NCBI GenBank assembly: GCA_028066595.1
Contig: JALCBJ010000013.1
Span: forward strand, 45,981-105,380
Direction: 5' to 3'
DNA from: Thermoanaerobaculia bacterium
GTDB lineage: Bacteria > Acidobacteriota > Thermoanaerobaculia > Multivoradales > J023
Length of the DNA: 59,400 nt
The notes below the pieces were generated by a model, which was not told the origin of the DNA, made no database searches, and was given only the letters and a program-made list of their open reading frames with translations. Made by a program: the position numbers and the translations under genes. Below are positions 53,769-59,400 of the stretch, in pieces. The first letter of the stretch is position 1; each line of letters starts with the position of its first letter.

Positions 53769-56204
53769 CTACTCCTCGCGCAGAGCGATCACGGGATCGA
53801 TTCGGGTAGCACGCAAGGCCGGATGAACACAGGCGACGAGGGCTACCAACGGCAATCCGATCCCGACAGCCAGGAGTGTTGCAGGATCGTGAGCGGTGAT
53901 GCCGAAAAGCATGCTCTCGACGAAGCGGACCAGCATCTGAGACAGCGCGAGGCCGACCGCCACGCCGAGAACCGCCAGCAGCATTCCCTGGCGGAGCACG
54001 AGTCCGAGAATGTCGTTGCGGCGGGCTCCCAGAGCAATACGGGTTCCCAGCTCGCGCATGCGCTGGGCGACGGAGAAGGCCAAGACCCCGTAGATCCCGC
54101 ACGCCGCCAGAAAGGCGGCAAGACCTCCGAAGCCCACCAGCAGCTGCATGGAAACCCGTTGCGGTCGCAGCCGGTCGAGGAGCTGCTCGCTGATGGTGGT
54201 GATTCCGTAGAGCGGCTGTTGTGGATCGACCTCGCGCACCGCCTGGCGCAGGGCCTCTGTGACAGAGGACGGGGCCACGTCGGTTGCCAGGACGAGACTC
54301 ATACTGCGCCGAGGTGCTTGCCGATGTGGATAGTAGATCGTTTCTTTGGTCACCGGCTGATCGAGGGTGCGGGTCTTCACGGTCTCGACGATGCCGACGA
54401 TGCGAAATCGCGGATCGTCGGCTCCGCCGCCTCGCGCAAGGTAGGCCCCGAGGGGTTCTTGGTCCTGAAAGTACTTGTCCACCAGCAGCTGATCCACCAC
54501 GACCACGGGTTCCGCGTCGGCATTGTCGCCTCGCTCGAATCCGCGGCCGCGCACGAGCGCGATGTCTACAGTAGCGAAGAAGTCCTCGTCCACCACCCGC
54601 TGAAAGGCGTGGGGTGCCGACTCCCCTTCTGCGACTTCGTAGCCGACGGGTAGATACGACCCCGAGCTGGAGCTGCCAGAAAAAGGCGCTGCGGATATCA
54701 TCCCCGCACTCGCCACGCCAGGTACAGCGTCGAGCTTGTCCAAGACCTGCTCGTAGAACGAGACAACCGTGGGATCTTCCGGATACTTCGAATCCGCCAG
54801 GCTGACTTGGGCGGTCAGCACGTTCTCGGTACGCAAGCCGGGATCCTCGGCCTGCAGCGACTGGAAGGTACGCAGGAGCAGCCCCGCCCCGACCAGCAAT
54901 GTGGTGGCCAGCGTCACCTCGGCGACCACCAAGAACCTGCGTGGCCAGCTGGACGCACCGGAGGCGCCGCGGCCACCCTCCTTGATGACTTCCATGGGGC
55001 GGGTGCGCCAAACCGAGAGCACGGGAAAGAGGCTGAAGATCACCGCCGTCACGACCGCTAGAAGTGCTGTGAACCCCAGGACCGAGGCGTCGAGACCCAG
55101 GTCGACCGGGCGTTGGTTGCCCGCCATCGCCATGGGAGCCAGGATCTGTAGCAAGGCAATACCAAGAGCGAGGCCGGTGGCCGCTCCGATCGCTGCCAGA
55201 GCCATACCCTCCACCAGGATCTGACGCGCCAACTCCCAGCGGCCGGCGCCCAGGGCGCTGCGCACCGCGAGCTCTCGGCGCCTGGCCTCCATGCGCGTCA
55301 GCAGGAGATGGGCGACGTTGGCGCAGGCGATCAGCAGGACGAAGGCCACGACCGCCTGGACCAGCAACAGACGGGGGCGCAGCTCACCATAGAACTCATC
55401 TCGGAGCGACAAGGCGTAGCCACCGAAGCCGCTGTTCTCCCAGAACTCCTTCGCTTCCGGAAATCGTTCCTTGTTGGCTTCGTGGATGGCGTCGATCTGT
55501 TGCTGTGCTTGGACCAGGTTTGCACCCGCCGCCAACCTGGCGATCTGGAACGACGACTCGAAGCCTCGCCGGTCGTCGGAAGTCTCCTCCTCGGTGAAGG
55601 CGTAGGGCCGCCAGAGCTCGACTCGCTCGTTGGGGAAGAAGAAGTTCTCGGGCATGATGCCGAGCACGCGATACGTGTCGCCACTGATGCGGATGTCGCG
55701 CCCCACCAGACCTTCGTCGCCACCGTACCGGCGCTGCCACAGTCCGTGACTCAAGATCACCACCTGGTCTGCACCGGGCTGATCCTCTTGCGCCCCAAAG
55801 ACTCGTCCTTCTGCCGCCGTGGCACCGAGGAGAGGAAACAGAGTCCAGGTGGTACGCAGACCGATGACCCGCTCGGGAGAGCCGTCTTCCGTCAGGTTGA
55901 AGCTGCCAAAGGTATAGAGGGCACTCTCCTCGAAGGCCGCGACTCCTTCGCGCCGATCCAGATAGTCGGGAATCGACACTGTCGCCTGTGGCAGGTTCAT
56001 CAGCGGGTAGGTGTTCCACACCTGCACCAACTTGTCCGACTCGTGCCATGGCAGGGGTTGCAGCACGAAGCCGTTGATCAGGCTGAAGATCGCCGTGTTG
56101 GCACCGATTCCGAGGGCCAACGTCAGCACCGCGAGGCTGGTAAGTACGGGACGTTGGAACAGGGAGCGGAAGGCGAAGCGAAAGTCGCGGAGGAGTCGGC
56201 TCAT
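53769..56204 (-). CDS. ADOP-type ABC transporter permease (duplicated FtsX/MacB architecture)
   Basis: An 811-residue membrane protein of the orphan-permease type abundant in Acidobacteria. The first helix ends VLTLALGIGANTAIFSLING; a periplasmic MacB-like domain (about 50-245) precedes FtsX helices at about 265-400 (ACANVAHLLLTRMEARRREL with AVRSALGAGR). A second, similar half runs from about 415 (RRFLVVAEVTLATTLLVGAG) to the end (RMRELGTRIALGARRND). There is no ATPase gene beside it, as usual for this group. The substrate is unknown. GGAGCC precedes the ATG, and an inverted repeat lies about 60 bases upstream. Confidence 0.93.
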   Translation of the reverse strand: MSRLLRDFRFAFRSLFQRPVLTSLAVLTLALGIGANTAIFSLINGFVLQPLPWHESDKLVQVWNTYPLMNLPQATVSIPDYLDRREGVAAFEESALYTFGSFNLTEDGSPERVIGLRTTWTLFPLLGATAAEGRVFGAQEDQPGADQVVILSHGLWQRRYGGDEGLVGRDIRISGDTYRVLGIMPENFFFPNERVELWRPYAFTEEETSDDRRGFESSFQIARLAAGANLVQAQQQIDAIHEANKERFPEAKEFWENSGFGGYALSLRDEFYGELRPRLLLVQAVVAFVLLIACANVAHLLLTRMEARRRELAVRSALGAGRWELARQILVEGMALAAIGAATGLALGIALLQILAPMAMAGNQRPVDLGLDASVLGFTALLAVVTAVIFSLFPVLSVWRTRPMEVIKEGGRGASGASSWPRRFLVVAEVTLATTLLVGAGLLLRTFQSLQAEDPGLRTENVLTAQVSLADSKYPEDPTVVSFYEQVLDKLDAVPGVASAGMISAAPFSGSSSSGSYLPVGYEVAEGESAPHAFQRVVDEDFFATVDIALVRGRGFERGDNADAEPVVVVDQLLVDKYFQDQEPLGAYLARGGGADDPRFRIVGIVETVKTRTLDQPVTKETIYYPHRQAPRRSMSLVLATDVAPSSVTEALRQAVREVDPQQPLYGITTISEQLLDRLRPQRVSMQLLVGFGGLAAFLAACGIYGVLAFSVAQRMRELGTRIALGARRNDILGLVLRQGMLLAVLGVAVGLALSQMLVRFVESMLFGITAHDPATLLAVGIGLPLVALVACVHPALRATRIDPVIALREE

Positions 56205-56262
56205 GGTGGCTCCGAGGTAGATAGGTGGACGTCTTACCTACGGACGGCAACCAATGGAGTTC

Positions 56263-56288
56263 GGTTTACCCCTGGACAGGAGTAAACC
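56263..56288. promoter_or_regulatory. Operator-like inverted repeat upstream of the ADOP permease
   Basis: GGTTTACCCC (56263-56272) and GGAGTAAACC (56279-56288) form a 10-bp inverted repeat with one mismatch and a six-base centre. It lies in the 222-base gap before the permease and could bind a dimeric repressor. Confidence 0.5.
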
Positions 56289-56426
56289 TAAACGACCTGA
56301 GAGCCTACGAAAGCCGAACGCCGATCTTGACTACGGATCGCCTGTTGGCTGACGGATGCGAGTCCGGGAGTTGCACGTGTGGAGCACGAGTCTGAAATGA
56401 ACGCCCGATCTTCGGCGCAGACGAGA

Positions 56427-58118
56427 CTACTTCGAATCCCTCCGGTATTTGAAAATCGGGTAGGCGAACGGCTTCCTTGCCGCATCGAGCTCTAGGAGAG
56501 TTTCATCCAGCACTCCCCATCCGGTGAACCCGTCGGTAGATTCTGGTTCTAGGTAGTAGAAGGCTGCATTGGCCATCGGTTGGGCCATGTCGACGAAGTA
56601 CGTGCCGGCCGGGAAGTCCGTGGTGCTCTTCGCGAACTGGCCGTCGAGCACACGCAGGCCGCGGCGTCCCGTTGTCGTCGAAGCAACGATGAACTGTTCC
56701 CCTTCGACCCGTCGATCTTGTTCCAAGGTACTGACACGTATGCCGTGTTGTCGGAGTTTCTCGGCGATGTAGTCGTACTCCCGGGGGATGAGATAGCCCC
56801 GTGGCATCCATGCGTCTTTCGTACCCACGGGGAGGGTCTTGTCGTCGACATCTCGGATTCGCTCCGGCTTGCCTTCTGCCGTTCCCGGTCGGGTGCCGAG
56901 GACACTGGTGCCCGGGAGGTATTCCGGTACGTTTTCGCGATAGGCGAGGATGTCCACTTTGCCGCGGGAAATGTACTTCCCGGCTACCCAGTTGCGCAGC
57001 GTTCCGGCCTCGGCACCGTCCAGAACGGCCTGTACCGTGCTTTCATCGGCGTGCCGCACCACTTCCTGCATCTCGGTGGCATGAGTATTCGTGTACTCCA
57101 GCAAGGACATGATGTAGGCGTATTGTGCGTAAATCCGACGTTCGAAAGTCGGCTGTCCTGGGGTCTCGGTGATGATGCCCATTCGATTCCGCAGCCCGAA
57201 GTCGTTGATCACGAACTTTGCTTCGACAGTCCAGCCGGCTTGGTCGTGTGCCCATTCGGTCGGTGGCCAGGTGGACCTGTCGAACAGCGCATGCGTGAAG
57301 ACCTCGAGACCGTAGTCGTCACGAACCAACTCTCGCACTGCGGGAAACAGGGTGTTCGTGACGTAGTCGCGTGGGCCGGGATGCGCCGCTGGTACTGTGG
57401 AGGTGGCGTAGGCGTTGGCGTACCCATGAGTGACACGGGACATCAGATGGCCATCCAGGAACAGGATCGGGTCCCACTCGTTGAAGAACCGGTACAGGCC
57501 TCTCGCTTCGACTGTCTCGAGCTTGACGCCATCCCGATTGAGATCGAGCCCTTGAGAGTTCGAGCGTTGGCCGAGGAGATGCGGCGTGACGCTGCCGTAA
57601 TTTGCCGTTTGAATACCGACCGCCTCGGCGCCATCTACGTTGAAGAGCGGTGCGGCGACCACGATCTGATGGTCGAGAAGATGACTCGCATCGCCCAGGA
57701 GAATCTCGCGCATGACCATCTGAATGGCTTCGGTAGCCTCGGGTTCCGGAGGATGGATACCCCCCATCAGGAACACGATGGGCTTACCGGAGGCTCGTGC
57801 CTCCTCTGCGCTCCGGATTCTCGGGTTCGCCATGACCACTGCAGTCGCGATGTTGCCGAGTGGGCTGCGGAACAGTTGCACGACGTGCACGTTTTCCGTC
57901 TGCCAGCGTATGGCGTCTATGTACTCCAGAAGCTCGAGTGGACCGGTGGTGCGCGTGTAGTCGGTGCGCTCCGGAACGGTCAGCACGCTCGCCGGCCAGT
58001 CGCCGTTCCAATGCTGCGGGACCTCGTCTCCCCAATAGATTTTTCCTTGCTGCGCGGCAGCGAGAGCAACGAGAACGAGAGTGCCGATCAGGGCGAGGAG
58101 AGGGGATGCGCGTCGCAT
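56427..58118 (-). CDS. Exported M14-family zinc carboxypeptidase-like protein
   Basis: A 563-residue protein with a signal peptide (about 1-22). The M14 zinc site is GGIHPPEPEATEA (His-x2-Glu); GLDLNRDGVKL and FLDGHLMSRV hold further substrate and metal residues, and IITETPGQ the catalytic Glu region. After about residue 330 a C-terminal extension has no obvious M14 features. It probably trims peptides in the periplasm or outside the cell. CGGAGTTTCCGC precedes ATG 58118; the frame extends upstream but without a better start. Confidence 0.83.
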   Translation of the reverse strand: MRRASPLLALIGTLVLVALAAAQQGKIYWGDEVPQHWNGDWPASVLTVPERTDYTRTTGPLELLEYIDAIRWQTENVHVVQLFRSPLGNIATAVVMANPRIRSAEEARASGKPIVFLMGGIHPPEPEATEAIQMVMREILLGDASHLLDHQIVVAAPLFNVDGAEAVGIQTANYGSVTPHLLGQRSNSQGLDLNRDGVKLETVEARGLYRFFNEWDPILFLDGHLMSRVTHGYANAYATSTVPAAHPGPRDYVTNTLFPAVRELVRDDYGLEVFTHALFDRSTWPPTEWAHDQAGWTVEAKFVINDFGLRNRMGIITETPGQPTFERRIYAQYAYIMSLLEYTNTHATEMQEVVRHADESTVQAVLDGAEAGTLRNWVAGKYISRGKVDILAYRENVPEYLPGTSVLGTRPGTAEGKPERIRDVDDKTLPVGTKDAWMPRGYLIPREYDYIAEKLRQHGIRVSTLEQDRRVEGEQFIVASTTTGRRGLRVLDGQFAKSTTDFPAGTYFVDMAQPMANAAFYYLEPESTDGFTGWGVLDETLLELDAARKPFAYPIFKYRRDSK

Positions 58119-58436
58119 GCGGAAACTCCGTGAGTGAGCGGTTATCGGAGAGATCAGTAGAGGATGTCGGGTGGCCCCATCGAGTCTATGCGCAAGGGAG
58201 CACCGGATACCCATCGGATCGGAGGCAGTTCTTTTTTGGCGTTCGCTCTCATGACTCGAGGTAAAGAGCCGACCCGGGCGCGCCGCAGCGACGGATCCGA
58301 GAGACTTGAATCGGGGTCGAGCCTGGTACTGCGGCACGGCGAGGCGGCAGGACGCCGACCGTCTCAACGGAACTCGTTTTCAACTCAGAACCTGCAACGG
58401 CAACGCAAGGGGTATCGAAGCTCCTGCGGCCGGGCT
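58119..58436. other. 318-base gap between the M14 and cyclase genes
   Basis: No gene seen on either strand with codon-like features. It should hold the promoter of the M14 gene on the minus strand and the end of the cyclase transcript. No clear hairpin or palindrome was recognised. Confidence 0.35.
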
Positions 58437-59267
58437 CTACTCCGCCAGCAAAGCCACCACTCTCGCGGGACCGCCGGATCCGCCTTCGATCTTCATGGGT
58501 AGCGCTGCGATCCATGCGCCACGGGGTGGTAGCTGATCGAGTGCACGGAGGTTCTCCAGGCCGTAGATATTCTCCGCTGCCGTGATGCGATGTACGGGGA
58601 AGGTCTTCGAGCTACCCGGGTCGATGCTGGCGGTGTCGACCCCGAGGCCGTAGATGCCGCGCTCGACGAGGGCCCTCGCAGCCTCCGCGCCGAAGGAGGG
58701 GAAGTGCAGGTTCGAGGCGTCGCCGGGAGTGTCGTCCCCGAGGTAGGCCAGTCGGTCAGGCCAGCGCGCGTCCCAGCCGGTTCGTAGGAGCACGATGGAC
58801 CCGGCTGGGACCCTTCCGTGACGCGACTCCCAGGTCGCCAGGTCGTCCGGAGTCAGCACGTAGTCGGGGTTCTCGGCGGCCATAGCCGAGACGTCGATCA
58901 CCACCGCGGGACGCACGAAACGCTCGACGGCGATCTGGTCGGCCGTCCAGACATCGTCGTGAAAATGGATGGGTGCATCGAGGTGGGTGCCGCCATGCTC
59001 GGGTGTACACAACAAGTTTGCCGAGTAGAACCAACCGCCCTCGGTCACCCCGTGGGCGAGCTGCTGCAGCTCGAAGTCCGATGGCGAGGTGGGCCAGTAG
59101 AGTGTGTCCGCGCCATAGGTGTGAGAAAGATCGATGATCTGGGCACGGGACAGATCGAGCGAGGGTTCGGCTGTTGCTCGAGCCCCGGGAGGGACTGCGC
59201 AGCCTTCGGCGAACGTCGCTGCCACGACGAGGAGCAGGCTGGGTAGAACGATGACGTGAGCGCGCAT
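58437..59267 (-). CDS. Exported cyclase-family metal hydrolase (kynurenine-formamidase-like)
   Basis: A 276-residue protein. The signal region ends AEGCAVPP, a possible lipobox. The cyclase motif HGGTHLDAPIHF (about 92-103) supplies the metal ligands; IIDLSHTYG and TGWDARWPDR are further family features. The family includes bacterial arylformamidases and polyketide-cyclase-like enzymes; export is unusual for the formamidase role, so the substrate is uncertain. GGAG precedes the ATG at 59267. Confidence 0.85.
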   Translation of the reverse strand: MRAHVIVLPSLLLVVAATFAEGCAVPPGARATAEPSLDLSRAQIIDLSHTYGADTLYWPTSPSDFELQQLAHGVTEGGWFYSANLLCTPEHGGTHLDAPIHFHDDVWTADQIAVERFVRPAVVIDVSAMAAENPDYVLTPDDLATWESRHGRVPAGSIVLLRTGWDARWPDRLAYLGDDTPGDASNLHFPSFGAEAARALVERGIYGLGVDTASIDPGSSKTFPVHRITAAENIYGLENLRALDQLPPRGAWIAALPMKIEGGSGGPARVVALLAE

Positions 59268-59347
59268 GAGGTTCTCCGATTCGGTCGGCCGAGTGACATT
59301 GGTGATCTCTCAGGATACGCCAGGCGCGACCACACTTGACCTAGAGC

Positions 59348-59381
59348 GTGTTAACACAAGTGAACCTGATTCCAGTATGCT
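59348..59381 (+). promoter_or_regulatory. Palindrome and promoter candidate for the gene at the window end
   Basis: GTGTTAACAC (59348-59357) is a perfect 10-bp palindrome. TTAACA (59351-59356) and TATGCT (59376-59381) are 19 bases apart, a long spacer such as MerR-type regulators use, and the ATG at 59388 follows six bases later, as for a leaderless mRNA. Confidence 0.35.
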
Positions 59382-59387
59382 CGGGGC

Positions 59388-59400
59388 ATGGAGCTGACCC
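59388..59400 (+). CDS. Start of an unidentified plus-strand gene (partial)
   Basis: Only ATG and three further codons (Met-Glu-Leu-Thr) are visible before the window ends. It is called only because a promoter-like element lies immediately upstream. Nothing can be said about its product. Confidence 0.3.

Noticed and set aside
53626..55011. 461-codon minus-strand open frame
   Set aside because: Same strand but wrong frame within the ADOP permease; composition is Arg/Gly-rich as in GC shadows.

Overview
The window reads as a chromosomal segment of a high-GC, Gram-negative (diderm) bacterium, most probably an Acidobacteriota member. The evidence is an 811-residue duplicated FtsX/MacB permease of the ADOP type at 53769-56204, a eukaryote-like Ser/Thr kinase with a periplasmic tail, LolA-like plus beta-barrel outer-membrane proteins, and several Tat and lipoprotein signals. 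Class-level placement (Thermoanaerobaculia-like) is inference. No phage, transposase, CRISPR array or rRNA was seen. One tRNA gene, a CAU tRNA most like tRNA-Ile2, lies at 23559-23634 on the minus strand.

Layout. 1-7456: end of an outer-membrane barrel protein, a Ser/Thr kinase, a Tat-exported MsrP-like molybdoenzyme, a membrane-anchored metallo-beta-lactamase-fold hydrolase, and a LytS/LytR-type two-component pair. 7460-10795: glmU-glmS, the UDP-GlcNAc supply operon. 10980-17859: an ArsR regulator coupled to an SRPBCC protein, an ECF sigma factor overlapping a small Smr protein, a membrane PQQ-propeller protein, a VOC protein and an acyl-CoA carboxylase beta subunit. 17900-23634: an APH-like kinase coupled to a membrane polysaccharide deacetylase, a TfoX C-terminal-domain protein, then a minus-strand cluster of zinc-ribbon protein, YggS, DivIVA and a small protein, preceded by the tRNA. 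23783-29016: a sulfatase-fold protein lacking key metal ligands, a GAF protein with a very long acidic/Pro-rich linker, and a SmpA-like lipoprotein. 29333-35972: a macromolecular-synthesis cluster rpsU-mutS2-dnaG-rpoD with mutS2 inserted after the rpsU terminator.

35982-47081: a TetR regulator downstream of a LolA-NHL-NIPSNAP fusion, a divergently transcribed very large multicopper oxidase with a TetR-like palindrome between them, a Rieske oxygenase whose 3' end runs into a 24-bp tandem repeat, two LiaF-like membrane proteins, an exported MsrA and a SMUG-type glycosylase. 47082-50269: an attenuator-like leader before a JAMM peptidase, an apparent C-terminal remnant of an M2 (ACE-like) peptidase, an exported NTF2-like protein, a VOC protein and a divergent AraC regulator. 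50418-59400: two abutting unknown exported proteins (one Cys-rich), the ADOP permease, an exported M14-type peptidase, an exported cyclase, and the first bases of a plus-strand gene.

Most informative observations: (1) a 12-bp perfect alternative pairing that could switch a strong intrinsic terminator before the JAMM gene; (2) a one-base shift in the Rieske gene that hides an in-frame RELTSEPA repeat tail; (3) -10-like hexamers placed 5-9 bp from the ATG of several regulator genes, suggesting leaderless mRNAs; (4) the degenerate sulfatase fold overlapping the acidic GAF protein; (5) the TetR-operator-controlled fusion protein and giant oxidase. All functions are assigned from motifs read by eye, with no database search.
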